64,000 nt of DNA from Nodosilinea sp. PGN35 (GCF_029109325.1 NZ_JAQKQJ010000010.1:496001-560000), one strand, 5' to 3'. Counted from the stretch's first letter, positions 29,449-40,602 are shown. The notes: generated by a model not told the origin, from the letters alone. Made by a program: numbers and translations.

Positions 29449-29808
29449 CGCTGTTGCTGAAAACAGGCGGCAAGCCTGAGTATTTGTGCTCAACTAAACG
29501 TCACCTGCCAATGTAAACGTTTACGTTTTGCAACAAGACAGCGTTAAGCTTCTCTTCAGGTTTTTAGCGCCCTGGCCAGTCAGGGGAAATCCAGTCCTAT
29601 CCAGGGCCAGAGGTGGAGCTTTGCCGAAAGAAAAACCCCAGAGACCGAGCCAGAGCTTGGGGTGGCGGCGGTGCCCCCTCGACGCGGCGGCTCTGGACAG
29701 GGGGCAGCGCTGCCCCCGTGTTGGTAGGCTACACTGATCACATCCGCCCGGCGTGGCCCGCGATGGCCCTTGGGTCGGCCTTTGACCATCGCATCCTCCC
29801 CTCCGGCC
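29449..29808. other. 360-base divergent gap with strong secondary structure
   Basis: This gap lies between the minus-strand pentapeptide gene and plus-strand sagB. It contains the palindrome GTAAACGTTTAC (29513-29524), a possible operator, a leftward terminator-like structure (29631-29663) and the 18-bp palindrome 29700-29717. No convincing ORF was seen. Confidence 0.5.
29631..29717 (-). promoter_or_regulatory. Possible transcription attenuator in the leader of the pentapeptide gene
   Basis: On the minus strand ACCCCA (29663-29658) can pair with TGGGGT (29640-29635), which runs straight into TTTTT: an intrinsic terminator facing the pentapeptide gene. The same CCCC can instead pair with GGGGG (29678-29674) inside a larger hairpin closed by CCAGAGC/GCTCTGG (29696-29690 with 29656-29650). 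The two folds exclude each other. A GGGGGCAGCGCTGCCCCC palindrome lies just before. The regulatory role is inference from pairing alone. Confidence 0.35.
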
Positions 29809-31356
29809 ATGCCCGACGCTCTGGTTTCCATAGCCCAGCACTACCACAGCCGCACCAAATACGACCCGGCCACCCTGGCGGCCAAGGCCCAACCCCTCGA
29901 CTACAGCCGCCAGCCCAACCCCTTTAAGACCTACCGGGTAGGGGTTGAGGTCGATCTCAAGCCCTACCTAGACGACGGCGATGCCCCCGACCCCGCCAGC
30001 GATCGCCTGGACTGGATGCGGCTGTCGCGGCTGTTGATCAACGCCTACGGGCTGACGGCCAAATTTCCCACCGCCACGGGACAGACGTTCTATCTGCGAT
30101 CGGCCCCGTCGGCGGGGGGCCTCTACCCGGCGGAGATCTATATTATTTCGCGGGGCACTCGACTGCTGCCAGCGGGGCTCTACAACTACCAGGCCCGCAG
30201 CCACAGCCTCTGGCGCTACTGGGATGACCACGGCTGGCAAAGTCTACAGCGGGCCTGCTTTTGGCATCCGGCCCTGGAGGCGACTCACCTGGCCCTGGTG
30301 GTGACGGGGGTGTTTTATCGCTCCACCTGGCGCTACCAAGACCGGGCCTATCGGCGCATCTGTTTAGATGTGGGCCATCTGCTGGGCAATCTGGAGCTGG
30401 CCAGCGCTCTGGTGGACTACCGCCCCCACCTGGTGGCCAGTTTTGCCGACCAGGCGGTGGCCGAGCTGCTCTACCTCGACCCGGCCCAGGAGGGGGCGCT
30501 GGCCGTGCTGCCCCTGGCCGACTTGCTGACGGTGGAGCAAAACCTGCCCTGTGCCCAGGTGGCCTTTGCCACCGCGCCCCAGACCCAGTTTCCAACGGTG
30601 CCCGACGGCGAGCTGCTGGGCTACTTTCACCAGGCCACCGCCATTGCCCCCACCGCGGCGGCACCCAAGTGGGCCATGCGCCCGGCGGGCGACACTCCCC
30701 AGCCCGCCGACACCCTGGAAGACAAGTACAATCTGCCCTTTGGTCTGCGGGTGCCCACCACCAGCCCCCCGATCGCCTGGGGGCCACACCTGGAGGCATT
30801 GGAAACGGCTCTGTACAAGCGGCGATCGACCCGGCAGTACAGCGGGGGGGCGATTTCCCTGGCGGAGCTGAAGCTAGCGCTCGATTTTACCTACCAACCC
30901 CACCACTACCGCGATCAGGGATTTGACCCCGACCCCGACTACAGCGATCGCTCCCTGGTACACACCTTTGTGGTGGCCTGCGGCGTTGAGGGGCTCGACG
31001 ACGGCTGCTACTACTACGCCCCCCGCAGCGAAGAGCTGCGCCAGGTGCGCTTTAAGACCTTTCGCCGCGAGCTGCACTACCTCTGTTTGGGCCAGCCCCT
31101 GGGGCGCGATGCCGCTGCCGTCGTGTTTCACACCGCCGATCTGGGGGGCGCGGTGGCGGCCTACGGCGATCGCGTCTACCGCTACCTGCACATGGATGCG
31201 GGCCACCTGGGCCAGCGGCTCAACCTGGCGGCCACCCGGCTGGGGCTGGGGGTGAGCGGCATCGGCGGGTTCTACGACGACCAGGTCAACGACGTGCTGG
31301 GTATTCCGCCCGACGAAGCGGTGATTTATATTACGACCCTGGGGCAGGCGGGGTAG
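29809..31356 (+). CDS. SagB/ThcOx-type nitroreductase-like dehydrogenase
   Basis: A 515-residue protein with two nitroreductase-fold modules. The first (about 70-265) carries the SagB-type LRSAPSAGGLYPAEIY and RICLDVGHLLGNLELAS. The second (about 340-510) begins RRSTRQYSGGAISLAEL and ends HMDAGHLGQRLNLAATRLGLGVSGIGGFYDD. Such FMN enzymes oxidise azolines to azoles in thiazole/oxazole-modified peptides. No YcaO cyclodehydratase or precursor peptide is in the neighbourhood, so its substrate is open. I chose ATG 29809 (MPDALVSIAQHYH), where family members begin. Confidence 0.85.
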   Translation: MPDALVSIAQHYHSRTKYDPATLAAKAQPLDYSRQPNPFKTYRVGVEVDLKPYLDDGDAPDPASDRLDWMRLSRLLINAYGLTAKFPTATGQTFYLRSAPSAGGLYPAEIYIISRGTRLLPAGLYNYQARSHSLWRYWDDHGWQSLQRACFWHPALEATHLALVVTGVFYRSTWRYQDRAYRRICLDVGHLLGNLELASALVDYRPHLVASFADQAVAELLYLDPAQEGALAVLPLADLLTVEQNLPCAQVAFATAPQTQFPTVPDGELLGYFHQATAIAPTAAAPKWAMRPAGDTPQPADTLEDKYNLPFGLRVPTTSPPIAWGPHLEALETALYKRRSTRQYSGGAISLAELKLALDFTYQPHHYRDQGFDPDPDYSDRSLVHTFVVACGVEGLDDGCYYYAPRSEELRQVRFKTFRRELHYLCLGQPLGRDAAAVVFHTADLGGAVAAYGDRVYRYLHMDAGHLGQRLNLAATRLGLGVSGIGGFYDDQVNDVLGIPPDEAVIYITTLGQAG

Positions 31357-31428
31357 TCAGGGTAGGCTAGGGATATCGGTTCCCGATCGCCAGATCGGGC
31401 TTTGGCCCCGTTGTGACACTGCCGGTCT

Positions 31429-34400
31429 ATGGCGAAGCTTCAGGCTCAAACCCAGATTGCTGCTGCGGCCCCGTCTTTACAAGGGCCGCAGCGCTGCGCC
31501 GCTGACCGACCGACGCTGGTGCTGCTCAAGGATAGCCCTGGGCCAACCGCCCCGCCGGACTATCAGCTGTTGGCGGCGACCTCGCTCGACGAAGCCCTCA
31601 AGCTGTGGCAGAGCGGCATCAGCGACTGGGCGGTGGTTGACCTGGAGGCCAGCGGCTTGGCATTTCTGGCGACCCTGGGCAAAACCTGCACCCAGCGCCC
31701 CCTGCCGGTGGTGGTGCTGGTGGGGCCAGGGGAAGAGCGCGCCGCCCTAGAGGCCATGAAGCTGGGGGCAGTGGACTACCTGTTTAGAGCCGAGCTGTCT
31801 CCCTCTGCCCTGTGGGCCAGGGTGCACGGCTGCCGACAGACCTATCAGCAGACCCAGACCACCCAGCAGCAGACCGCCGTCACCCTGGAGCAGGCTCGCC
31901 AACACTACCAAAACCTGGTCGAAAATTCCCCCGATATTGTCGAGCGGTTTGACCGCGAGCTGCGCCACCTCTACGTCAGCCCGGCGCTGGCCGAAATTAC
32001 CGGGATTGATACCGCCGCCTTTTTGGGCAAGACCTGCCGCGAGCTGGGTCTCGATACAGCCATGGTCGATCGCTGGGAGGCCGCCGCCGCCGTGGTGCTC
32101 GCCACTGGCAAGAGACAGGCCATTGAATTTACCACCCCAACCCTGGTGGGACTGCGGCACTTTGAGATGGTGCTCGCCCCCGAGTGGTCTGAGCTAGGCC
32201 AGGTCGAGTCGCTGCTGTGCATCTCGCGCGATATCAGCGATCGCGTCGCGGCCCAGCAAGCCCAGCAGCAGCTGCTCACTGAAGCCCAGACGGCCCAGCA
32301 CAGTGCCACGGCGGCGCGCGACAGCCTGGCCCGCGTGTTTGACCGCATCAACGACGGCATCATTGCCTTCGATCGCGACTCGCGCTGCGTCTACCTCAAC
32401 CCCAGCGCCGAGAAAACCCTGGGGCGATCGGCGCTAGCGATCGTCGGCAAGCAGATCTGGAACGAGTTTCCCGAGGCGGTAGGATCCCCTATCTACGGGG
32501 TCTACCACCGGGCCGTTGAGCAGCAGCAGCCCGAATTTTTGGAGTATTTCTATCCGCCGCTCGGCTGGTTTGAGGTGCGACTCTACCCCGACACCGAGGG
32601 CATCACGGCTTATTTTACCGATATCAGCGATCGCAAGACCGCCGCCGCCCAACACCAGCAAACCAAGCAGCTGCGCCACGAACTCACCCTGCTAGAGCAA
32701 ATTGTCGATTCAGTGCTGGCGGGCTACTGGGATTTTGACTTTCAGCGCCAGACCGCCTACTACAGCCCCCGCCTCAAGGCTATACTTGGCTACGCCGAAG
32801 ATGAGCTGCCCAACCGACTCGACACCTGGCAGCAGCTCGCCTTTCCCGACGATATTCCCAAGGCTCTAGCCTCCCTAGATCGCCACGTGCAGAGTCAGGG
32901 CGAGGTGCTGCACTACGTCGAGGTGCGCTACCGCCACAAGAACGGTGGCACCGTCTGGGTGCTCTGCGCTGGCCAGGTGATCGAGTGGAATGAGGCCGGT
33001 CAGCCCCTGCGCATGGTGGGCTGCCACGTCGATATCACCCCCCTCAAGCAGGCCGAGGCGCAGCTGAAAACACACCAGGCCCACCTACAGGCCGCCCAGC
33101 GCATCGGCAACCTGGGCAGCTGGGAATTTGAGCTGGCCACTGGGCAGATTACCTGGTCAGACCAGGTCTACCGCATTTTTGGCCTCGAGACAGACGCCCA
33201 CCCCGCCAGCTTTGAGACGTTGCAGGGCTACTTTCACCCCGACGATCGAGACCGCCATCGCCAGACCGTAGAGACCATCCTTGCCACCCGTCAGCCCTAC
33301 GACGAAGAATTTTGCATCGTGCGCGCCGACGGCAGTTTGGGCTATATCCACGTCAAGGGCGAAGCCGTAGTCGATGGGGCCCACCTCACCCACCTGACCG
33401 GCACGGTGCAGGACATCAGCGATCGCAAGCGGACTGAAACCGAACGCAGCGCCCAGGAAGACCAGGTGCAAAACCTCTCGCTGCGGCTTTCCCTGGCGCT
33501 GGAGTCGGCCCACATCGGCACCTGGGAACGGGATATGGCCACCGACGCCGTGATCTGGGATCAGTGCTTAATCGATCTGTACGGGTTTGCCCAGCTGGGG
33601 CGGCAGGCCAACTATTGGGACTGGCGGCAGCAAGTCTACGCCGAGGATATTCAGCGGGTCGAAACCGCCCACCAGGCCCTAGTTGACCACGGTATTCCCT
33701 ACGATCTCGAATTTCGCATCTGGCGAGGCGACGGCACCCTGGGCTGGATCAGATCCAGCTCTCAGGTGCGGCGCAACGCCCAGGGGCACCCCCTGAGCAT
33801 CGTTGGCATCAACTACGACATCACCGACCAAAAGCAGGCCGAAGCCCAGCTGCGCGACCTGTCCCTGCGCTTAGATTTAGCGCTGGAGTCGGGGGGGATC
33901 GGCACCTTTGAGCTAGATCTTGTCACCCTTGAGGGCCTCTGGGATCAGCGCATGTACGCCATCTACGGCCTGCCGGAGATCGGCCAGGGCCTGTCCCTTG
34001 CGGCCTGGCGCAACTATGTCCACGGTGACGACGCGGAGCGAGTCGATAGCGTCTTTGGCCAGGTACTTGAGGGGGGTTCTCCCCCCACCATTGAGTTTCG
34101 CATTCGCCGAGGCGACGGTGAGCTGCGCTGGGTGCGGGCCACGGCGCTGGTGCAGAGCAACGGCCAGGGGCGGCCCCTGCGGATGATCGGCACCAACTCC
34201 GACATTACCGCAGCCAAGCGAGCCGAGGAGCAGCTGCTGCACGCCACCGCCCAGCTCGCCACCTCAAACCGAGAGCTAGAAGCCTTTGCCTACTCGGTTT
34301 CCCACGACTTACGCGCCCCTCTGCGGGCAATCGACGGCTTTAGTAGAGCGCTGATCGAAGACTACGGCGACCAGTTTGGCGACGAAGGCCGCGACTATTT

Positions 34401-34962
34401 CGATCGCATTCGCCACAACGTTGGCCGCATGGGGCAGCTGATTGACGATCTGCTGCGGCTGTCGCGGGTGTCGCGCCAGGCGATGGCCGCCGCGACCGTC
34501 AACCTCAGCGCCCTGGTGCAGGAGCAGATTGACGAGCTGCGCGACGAGCAGCCCGAGCGCACGGTAGCGGTGGCCATCGCCCCCGATCTAACCATCACCG
34601 CCGACCCCACCCTGATGCGGGTCGCGATCGCCAACCTGGTGCACAACGCCTGGAAGTTTACCGCCCACTGCCCCTGCGCCCGGCTTGAGTTTGGCGCAGT
34701 GGTGCAGGGGGGCGAGCCCGTCTACCACCTGCGCGACAACGGGGCCGGATTTGACATGGCCTACGCCCACAAGCTGTTTGGGGTATTTCAACGGCTGCAC
34801 AACACCGATGAGTTTCCCGGTACCGGCATCGGTCTGGCCACGGTGCAGCGGGCCATTCACCGCCAGGGGGGGCGGGTGTGGGCCGAGGCCGCCGTAGGTC
34901 AGGGGGCCACCTTTTACTTCACCTTGCCCCGGCCTGCCCCAACCTCCGAGGGGCGGCCATGA
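31429..34962 (+). CDS. Multi-PAS sensor histidine kinase
   Basis: A 1177-residue cytoplasmic sensor kinase without membrane spans. Residues about 20-130 form a receiver-like domain ([30 protein letters not shown]). It is followed by six PAS/PAC modules, several ending in the PAC signature ([57 protein letters not shown]). HisKA has the phospho-acceptor His959 in [21 protein letters not shown], a phytochrome-type H box, and the HATPase has [10 protein letters not shown] and [13 protein letters not shown]. The stop TGA overlaps the ATG of the next gene (ATGA), giving coupled translation with its likely partner. Confidence 0.93.
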   Translation: MAKLQAQTQIAAAAPSLQGPQRCAADRPTLVLLKDSPGPTAPPDYQLLAATSLDEALKLWQSGISDWAVVDLEASGLAFLATLGKTCTQRPLPVVVLVGPGEERAALEAMKLGAVDYLFRAELSPSALWARVHGCRQTYQQTQTTQQQTAVTLEQARQHYQNLVENSPDIVERFDRELRHLYVSPALAEITGIDTAAFLGKTCRELGLDTAMVDRWEAAAAVVLATGKRQAIEFTTPTLVGLRHFEMVLAPEWSELGQVESLLCISRDISDRVAAQQAQQQLLTEAQTAQHSATAARDSLARVFDRINDGIIAFDRDSRCVYLNPSAEKTLGRSALAIVGKQIWNEFPEAVGSPIYGVYHRAVEQQQPEFLEYFYPPLGWFEVRLYPDTEGITAYFTDISDRKTAAAQHQQTKQLRHELTLLEQIVDSVLAGYWDFDFQRQTAYYSPRLKAILGYAEDELPNRLDTWQQLAFPDDIPKALASLDRHVQSQGEVLHYVEVRYRHKNGGTVWVLCAGQVIEWNEAGQPLRMVGCHVDITPLKQAEAQLKTHQAHLQAAQRIGNLGSWEFELATGQITWSDQVYRIFGLETDAHPASFETLQGYFHPDDRDRHRQTVETILATRQPYDEEFCIVRADGSLGYIHVKGEAVVDGAHLTHLTGTVQDISDRKRTETERSAQEDQVQNLSLRLSLALESAHIGTWERDMATDAVIWDQCLIDLYGFAQLGRQANYWDWRQQVYAEDIQRVETAHQALVDHGIPYDLEFRIWRGDGTLGWIRSSSQVRRNAQGHPLSIVGINYDITDQKQAEAQLRDLSLRLDLALESGGIGTFELDLVTLEGLWDQRMYAIYGLPEIGQGLSLAAWRNYVHGDDAERVDSVFGQVLEGGSPPTIEFRIRRGDGELRWVRATALVQSNGQGRPLRMIGTNSDITAAKRAEEQLLHATAQLATSNRELEAFAYSVSHDLRAPLRAIDGFSRALIEDYGDQFGDEGRDYFDRIRHNVGRMGQLIDDLLRLSRVSRQAMAAATVNLSALVQEQIDELRDEQPERTVAVAIAPDLTITADPTLMRVAIANLVHNAWKFTAHCPCARLEFGAVVQGGEPVYHLRDNGAGFDMAYAHKLFGVFQRLHNTDEFPGTGIGLATVQRAIHRQGGRVWAEAAVGQGATFYFTLPRPAPTSEGRP

Positions 34963-35381
34963 CAGCGGTGCGCTCTATTCTGCTGGTCGAAGACAACCCC
35001 GACGATGAGCGGCTGACCCTGCGCGCCCTGCGCCGGGGCAACCTGGCCAACCCAGTGGTGGTGGCCCGCAACGGCGAAGAGGCCCTGGCCCAGGTGTTTG
35101 GCTCTGCCCTGCTGCCCTGCGTGGTGCTGCTCGATCTCAAACTGCCCAAGGTCGATGGGCTGGAGGTGCTGCGGCAGATTCGGGCCAGCGATCGCACCCG
35201 CCTGCTGCCGGTGGTCATGCTCACCTCCTCCAGCGAAGACCGCGATATCATTGAAAGCTACAGCCTGGGAGCCAACAGCTACGTGCGCAAGCCCGTGAAT
35301 ATTGACGAATTTACCGAGGCTGTGCGCCAGCTCGGCCTCTACTGGGCATTGATAAGTGAGCTGCCTCCCACTCTGCCATGA
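34959..35381 (+). CDS. Single-domain response regulator (Rcp1-like)
   Basis: A 140-residue CheY-like receiver of the phytochrome-partner (Rcp1) type: [19 protein letters not shown], phospho-acceptor Asp59 in [24 protein letters not shown] and the conserved Lys in NSYVRKPVN. It has no output domain. It overlaps both neighbours by four bases (ATGA), so it is the middle of a three-gene coupled operon and is presumably phosphorylated by the upstream kinase. Confidence 0.92.
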   Translation: MTAVRSILLVEDNPDDERLTLRALRRGNLANPVVVARNGEEALAQVFGSALLPCVVLLDLKLPKVDGLEVLRQIRASDRTRLLPVVMLTSSSEDRDIIESYSLGANSYVRKPVNIDEFTEAVRQLGLYWALISELPPTLP

Positions 35382-37531
35382 CTGCTGCTGAACCCCTGCG
35401 GGCGCTAATCGTAGAAGACTCGGACAACGACCTGGTGCTGCTGCTGCGGGAGCTGCGCCGGGCCGGGTTTGCCCCCGTCTGGCGGCAGGTACAGACGGCG
35501 GACGACTTTCGCTTGGCCCTGGAGGCCGAGACCTGGGATGTGGTGCTGTCTGACTACCAGCTGCCCCAGTTTGATGCGCCCGCCGCCCTGGAGCTGCTGC
35601 TGCAATGCTCCTACGACCTGCCGTTCATCGTTGTCTCCGGCACCGTCGGCGAGGCCACCGCCGTCGATATGATGCGGGCCGGGGCCCACGACTACGTGAT
35701 GAAAGACAATCTGTCCCGCCTGGCGGAGGCGGTGCGGCGCGAGGTGCGCGAAGCCCACAGCCGCCGCGATCGCAGGCAGGCCCAGGCGGAGCTAGAGCGC
35801 ACCCGCGAGCTGCTGCACCTGGCCATCGACGGCTCGGGCATCGGCATTTGGGACTGGCAGGTGCAGACCGGGGAGGTGTGGGCCAGCGATCGCTGCGCCG
35901 GGCTGATCGGCTACGACTCCGGCAACCTGGGCCCGGCCCGCATCGACACCTGGCAGCGGTTTGTGCACCCCGACGACTGGAGCCGCAAAAAAGTCGCCCT
36001 CCAGCGCCACTTTACGGGCCAAACCGCCACCTACGACTGCGAATTTCGCCTGCGACACCGCCTGGGGCACTGGGTGTGGGTGCTCGATCGCGGCAAAGTG
36101 GTGGAGTGGGATGCCGCCCACCATCCGGTGCGGATGAGCGGCACCTACACCGACATTACCGAGCGTCGCCTGGCAGAGGCCGAGCACCGCCGCATCGCCG
36201 ACCAGATGCTGTTCAACAGCCTCCACGATGCCCTCACCCAGCTGCCCAACCGCAACTTTCTCATGCAGCGGCTCGACCTCACCCTCCAGCGCTGCCGACG
36301 GGGCAGCCTGCGCCAGTTTGCGGTGCTGTTTCTCGACTTAGACCACTTCAAGGTGATCAACGACAGCCTCGGCCACCTGGCCGGAGACGAGGTGCTGGTG
36401 GTGGTGGCCCAAAAGCTGCGATCGCTGGTGCGCGCCACCGACCTAGCCGCCCGCCTGGGGGGCGACGAGTTTGTGCTCTTGCTGGAGGATATCGACACCC
36501 TACAAGAGCCCCTGCGCATTGCCAAGCGACTGCTGCAAGAGCTGCAAGAGCCCCTGGCGGTGGGCGGCAGCAACGTCTTTCTCAACGCCAGCCTCGGCAT
36601 CGTCATGGGCATGGGCGACTACACAACCCCCACCGAGCCCCTGCGCGACGCCGACATTGCCATGTACCAAGCCAAGGCCCAGGGGCGGGGCCGCTACGTG
36701 GTGTTTAACGAATCGATGCACCTGCAAGCCCTGCAGCGCCTCCAGCTCGAGCAGGAGCTCCGCGACGCCATTGGCCAGGGAGAACTGGTGCTCTACTACC
36801 AGCCCATTTTTCACCTGGAGACCAAAGAAATTTCTGGCTTTGAGGCCTTGGTGCGGTGGCAGCACCCCGATCGCGGCTTCATCTCCCCCGACAGCTTTAT
36901 TCCCATCGCCGAAGAGACCGGTCTGGTGGTGGCCCTCGACCGCTGGGTGCTGACCCAGGCCACCCAGCAGCTGGCCCGGTGGCACCAGCGCTACCCCCAC
37001 CGTGCCGACCTGACGGTGAGCATCAATTTTTCGGTCAAAGATCTGCTGCGCACCGACCTGCTCAGCGACCTCGCCGACATCCTTACCCAGACCGGCCTTC
37101 AGGGTCGCCACCTCAACCTCGAAATTACCGAAAGCACCCTGATCGAAGACATTCAGGCGATGGTAAAAATTTTGCAGCAGCTCAAACACCAGGGCTTTAC
37201 CGTCACCATCGACGACTTTGGCACCGGCTACTCATCCCTCAGCTACCTGCACCAGCTGCCGGTTGACGCCCTTAAAATCGACCGCTCCTTCGTCATGGCC
37301 ATGGAGGCCAGCCGCCGCAACTCCGACATTGTCGAGACCATCATTACCCTGAGCAACCGCCTGGGGCTGGCCGCGATCGCCGAAGGGGTTGAAACCCAGG
37401 CCCAGCTCTGTCACCTGCACCGCCTGGGCTGCGAACTGGGCCAGGGCTACTGGTTTGCCCGCCCCCTGCCCGCCGCCGAGGCCGAAACCCTGTTGAACGC
37501 CGCCCCGACCAGCGCCGCCGCCCGCCGCTAG
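35378..37531 (+). CDS. REC-PAS-GGDEF-EAL response regulator (c-di-GMP turnover)
   Basis: A 717-residue protein. REC occupies residues 1-125 with Asp59 in [14 protein letters not shown], and PAS/PAC about 140-265. The GGDEF domain has an intact RLGGDEF and, five residues before it, an RATD inhibitory I-site. The EAL domain has the intact [24 protein letters not shown] and AEGVETQAQ motifs. Both cyclase and phosphodiesterase signatures look complete, so the enzyme may be bifunctional, with the receiver setting the balance. It overlaps the Rcp1-like gene by ATGA. It converges with the gene at 37534, two bases away. Confidence 0.93.
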   Translation: MTAAEPLRALIVEDSDNDLVLLLRELRRAGFAPVWRQVQTADDFRLALEAETWDVVLSDYQLPQFDAPAALELLLQCSYDLPFIVVSGTVGEATAVDMMRAGAHDYVMKDNLSRLAEAVRREVREAHSRRDRRQAQAELERTRELLHLAIDGSGIGIWDWQVQTGEVWASDRCAGLIGYDSGNLGPARIDTWQRFVHPDDWSRKKVALQRHFTGQTATYDCEFRLRHRLGHWVWVLDRGKVVEWDAAHHPVRMSGTYTDITERRLAEAEHRRIADQMLFNSLHDALTQLPNRNFLMQRLDLTLQRCRRGSLRQFAVLFLDLDHFKVINDSLGHLAGDEVLVVVAQKLRSLVRATDLAARLGGDEFVLLLEDIDTLQEPLRIAKRLLQELQEPLAVGGSNVFLNASLGIVMGMGDYTTPTEPLRDADIAMYQAKAQGRGRYVVFNESMHLQALQRLQLEQELRDAIGQGELVLYYQPIFHLETKEISGFEALVRWQHPDRGFISPDSFIPIAEETGLVVALDRWVLTQATQQLARWHQRYPHRADLTVSINFSVKDLLRTDLLSDLADILTQTGLQGRHLNLEITESTLIEDIQAMVKILQQLKHQGFTVTIDDFGTGYSSLSYLHQLPVDALKIDRSFVMAMEASRRNSDIVETIITLSNRLGLAAIAEGVETQAQLCHLHRLGCELGQGYWFARPLPAAEAETLLNAAPTSAAARR

Positions 37532-37533
37532 GG

Positions 37534-37866
37534 TCACTCGGGGAAGAAAAAATCCGTGGGTTCTTCGTCTTCTTCGGCGGCTATGTAGCTGCGGTAGTAC
37601 TCCTCCAGCTCGGCGGCCCCGATGGAGCGCTCCGAGGGATTTTCAAAAAATGTCTTCACCTTTAGGTAACGCCGCAGCCCCTCGGCCCCGGCATCGTGCT
37701 GGGTAGCCGCCTTAAAGTCGTCGGGGAAAGTATCGCTAATCTGCAACCACGCCTCTTCTAGAATGTCCTCTACGTCTTCGCTGGGGGCGTTGTCGATTAG
37801 CGCTTCGAGCCCATCGAGGATGTCAATCAGCTTGAGAATCTCTGGAATTTTCTCCGAATCAGACAT
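37534..37866 (-). CDS. Conserved acidic protein of unknown function
   Basis: A 110-residue, strongly acidic protein: MSDSEKIPEILKLIDILDGLEALI, then DVEDILEEAWLQISDTFPDDF, ending EEDEEPTDFFFPE. It appears to be mostly helical, with no metal or catalytic motif. I do not recognise the family. ATG 37866 is preferred; the frame opens four codons earlier. It sits back to back with the GGDEF-EAL gene. Confidence 0.7.
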   Translation of the reverse strand: MSDSEKIPEILKLIDILDGLEALIDNAPSEDVEDILEEAWLQISDTFPDDFKAATQHDAGAEGLRRYLKVKTFFENPSERSIGAAELEEYYRSYIAAEEDEEPTDFFFPE

Positions 37867-37972
37867 TGAGCCGTGCATGGATAGCGCTAAACAACCGCGA
37901 ATGCTTAGAAAAATCTTAATGGAGTATGGCCCCGATTGATCGACTTGATCGACCCCAGGCGGGAGAATCTAC

Positions 37973-38075
37973 TATTGCACGGGATGGGGTAGCTAGGACA
38001 GTTTCCGTGAACCGTTTGAACGTTCAAACGGTTCTGAGGGCTCTAGCTTGGGCAGCTAGGGCTAGAGCCGCTAGA
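37973..38075. repeat. Dispersed palindromic element, copy 4
   Basis: A 24-bp perfect palindrome (38010-38033) with the GAACGTTC centre and AACCG/CGGTT ends, where both arms changed together relative to copy 3. The 5' flank tattgcacgggatggggtagctaggaca matches copy 3 (7761) base for base over most of its length. The compensatory arm change suggests selection for, or maintenance of, the hairpin. Confidence 0.7.
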
Positions 38076-38111
38076 TTTTGCCTGGGGTAAGGCGATCGCC
38101 CGGGCCTTTGC

Positions 38112-40091
38112 CTAGGGCATGGTCATGCCGCCCAGGGATTCGAGGGCGGCGCGCCACTCCCGCAGGCGCAGCTGGGCCTGGGCGTAGGCTTCGGTTTGAG
38201 TGGGCACGGCCTCGGCGATGGTGATGGCGCGGCTGGGGTTAGTGGCGGCTTCGGTCTCGGCCAGGCGCAAAATATCCCAGCTCCAGCGGGTCAGGGCCTG
38301 GGTGGCGTCGGCCCGCTGGGGGCTGCCCTCAGGCACCTGCTGGGCCAGTCGCACCGCCTCCGCCAGCGCTCCGGCGGTGCCCAGCTGGGCGGCCTGGTAG
38401 GCCTGCTGAAGCAGCTGCTGCCCCTGAAGCTGGCCCCGCCAGGTTTGAATACTGCTCTGGGCCTCGCTGTGCAGGGCGCGGCCTGAGCCGATGCGCGAGG
38501 CCACCGCCACCGCCTCGGCCAGGCGGCCCTGGGCGGCCAGCTGACGGGCCGAGGCCAGTAGGGGGCCATCTTCGGCCCGCTGGAGGTCGGCGCGCCACTG
38601 ACCGACATACCGCTGCGCTTCGTCGTAGAGGGCGCGGCCCGAGCCGATCTGGCGGGCGGTGGCGATCGCCCCGGCCAGATCGCCCCCCTGGGCCTGCTGC
38701 TGGGCCTGGCTGAGAATGGGGCGGTCTTCGGTGGTCTCGATCTGACTTTGCCAGCGGCCAATTTGAGCCTCAGCGTCTTCCCAGGCGGGGTTGGAGCGGG
38801 CAATTTTTCGGGCCTCAATCACGGCGGCCTGGAGGTCGGTGACGCTGCCGGGCAGGGCCACCTGGCGGGCCCACTCCAGCTGCGATCGCCCCTGAACCTC
38901 CTCCTGCCAGCGGCGCATGAGCCCCTGGGCCTTGCCGTAGAGGGGGCGATCGGCCCCAATGCTCTGGAGCCGCACAATTGCTCCCTCCAGGCCACCAGTG
39001 CCCCCCTGCCACGACAGCTGGCTGGCGTCGATCAAGACGCGCATGTCGGCAATTTCATTGCCCAGGTTCAGCGCCGCTGGAATCGCCTCCAGCATTTGGC
39101 CAGCGGCCTCGGCGTCGCGGCGATCGAGGGCCGCTTCGGCCATGGCCAGCAGATCGCGGCCCAACTCCCGAATCACGCTCTGGGCCTCGCCGTAGACGGG
39201 GCTCTGGCTGTCGATGCCCTGGGCAATGGCCAGGGCTTCCTGCAGGGCCTTGAGGGTGCGCTGGCGGGCCAGCTCCTTGGCCTTGCCCAGCTGGTTGAGG
39301 TCTTCGCGGGCAGCGGTAATTTTGGCGGTGAGCTCGTCGTACTTGGTGGTCTCCCAGTGGGTGTTGCCCACCCCCAGCAGCTGAATGGCCTTGGCAAAGG
39401 CGTCCTGAAAGGCCAGCGCCCTGAGGTCGGCCTCGGCGGACTGGTAGATGGTTTCGGCCTCTTTCCAGATCTGATTCCAGTTGCTGACCTGCTGACTGAC
39501 CAGCTGGGCGGCGGCGGTGTGGTTGGGAATGCGGCGGGCGATGGCGATCGCCTCCGCCAAATCGCCCGCCTGAAACGTAGTCTCCGCCAGGGCGAGAATC
39601 TTTTCTGACCAGTCTTCGATGCGCAGGTCGATCTCGCCCCGCAGCGGATGGTCGACGGGCAGCGATTCCAGCAGGGCGATCGCCTCTAGATAGCCCTCCA
39701 CTGTGGCCTGTTCGGCGTAGGCCTCGGCGCACTGCAAGCGGGTGGTCGCCGCCGCTGTGGGCCAAAAGATTGCCCGGCAGTTGGGCAGGTTGGGAATGCG
39801 AAACAGGCTGATGGCCGACAGCACCCCAACCCCCGACACCAGCACTAAAACGCCCACCGACCAAACCGGCCAGGTCTGGGCCAGACGCTGCACCAGGGGT
39901 CGGCGCGGCGGCCTTGGGGTAGGGGCGACGGTGCCCCCATCAGCCCTGGGGCGCAGCTCCGCCAGAGGGTCGTAGCGGGGTACGGCGGGCCCAGGCACCG
40001 GCAGTCCAGGGGACAGCGGTTGCGAACGAGACGACCCAGTAGCCAGCCCTGGATAAATCGGTCGCTCAGAGGTGTCTTGGTCTGAAGCCAT
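38112..40091 (-). CDS. Single-pass membrane protein with A..IG..ALY.EAQ repeats
   Basis: A 659-residue protein. A Pro-rich cytoplasmic N-terminus (1-72) is followed by one membrane span (74-96) and two cysteines just after it. More than 500 residues of helical repeats of about 45-50 residues follow, with the recurring pattern AIATARQIGSGRALYDEAQ...W...L; Trp closes each repeat. The repeats resemble degenerate TPR/SEL1 hairpins. Function is unknown. ATG 40091 has AGGAAG upstream. The protein at 43146-45089 has the same layout and repeat signature. Confidence 0.8.
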   Translation of the reverse strand: MASDQDTSERPIYPGLATGSSRSQPLSPGLPVPGPAVPRYDPLAELRPRADGGTVAPTPRPPRRPLVQRLAQTWPVWSVGVLVLVSGVGVLSAISLFRIPNLPNCRAIFWPTAAATTRLQCAEAYAEQATVEGYLEAIALLESLPVDHPLRGEIDLRIEDWSEKILALAETTFQAGDLAEAIAIARRIPNHTAAAQLVSQQVSNWNQIWKEAETIYQSAEADLRALAFQDAFAKAIQLLGVGNTHWETTKYDELTAKITAAREDLNQLGKAKELARQRTLKALQEALAIAQGIDSQSPVYGEAQSVIRELGRDLLAMAEAALDRRDAEAAGQMLEAIPAALNLGNEIADMRVLIDASQLSWQGGTGGLEGAIVRLQSIGADRPLYGKAQGLMRRWQEEVQGRSQLEWARQVALPGSVTDLQAAVIEARKIARSNPAWEDAEAQIGRWQSQIETTEDRPILSQAQQQAQGGDLAGAIATARQIGSGRALYDEAQRYVGQWRADLQRAEDGPLLASARQLAAQGRLAEAVAVASRIGSGRALHSEAQSSIQTWRGQLQGQQLLQQAYQAAQLGTAGALAEAVRLAQQVPEGSPQRADATQALTRWSWDILRLAETEAATNPSRAITIAEAVPTQTEAYAQAQLRLREWRAALESLGGMTMP

Positions 40092-40209
40092 GCCCGCTTC
40101 CTGCAAGTGGCGTCACTACGGCTATTGTATCGGGTGGTTTAACCCGCCCAGCCGAAGGCACCGTGAAAGTCAGCCTTAGTATAGCCATGTCCGGCATAAA
40201 CGCAAGACC

Positions 40210-40602
40210 CTAGCCGCCCACCTGATCTTTGTACTCCTCGGCGGTGAGGGCATCGTCGAGGTCATCGAGGTCGCTGGCCCTGATTTTAACCAGCCAGCCG
40301 TCGCCGTAGGGGTCATCGCCAATCTGCTCCGGCGCTTCGATCAGGGCCTCGTTGCGCTCCAGCACCTCCCCTGAAACCGGCGATTTCAGCTCCTCTACAG
40401 CCTTGACCGATTCCACAGTGCCAAATTTTTCGCCCTTCTCCAGGCTGTCGCCAATCTCAGGCAGCTCTAAAAAAACAATGTCGCCCAGTTGGTCGATGGC
40501 AAACGCGGTGATGCCCACGGTGACAATGCCCTCCTCGTCGTCAGCGCGAGCGTATTCGTGGCTGTCGAGATATTTCAGGGTTTCGGGATATTCAAATGCC
40601 AT
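40210..40602 (-). CDS. gcvH: Glycine cleavage system H protein
   Basis: The 130-residue lipoyl carrier of the glycine decarboxylase complex, which in cyanobacteria takes part in photorespiratory glycine breakdown. The lipoyl lysine is K67 in [29 protein letters not shown] and the C-terminal YGDGWLVKI are typical. It lies 281 bases downstream of gcvT on the same strand, with two G/C minisatellites in the gap; gcvP is not in the window. Confidence 0.96.
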   Translation of the reverse strand: MAFEYPETLKYLDSHEYARADDEEGIVTVGITAFAIDQLGDIVFLELPEIGDSLEKGEKFGTVESVKAVEELKSPVSGEVLERNEALIEAPEQIGDDPYGDGWLVKIRASDLDDLDDALTAEEYKDQVGG

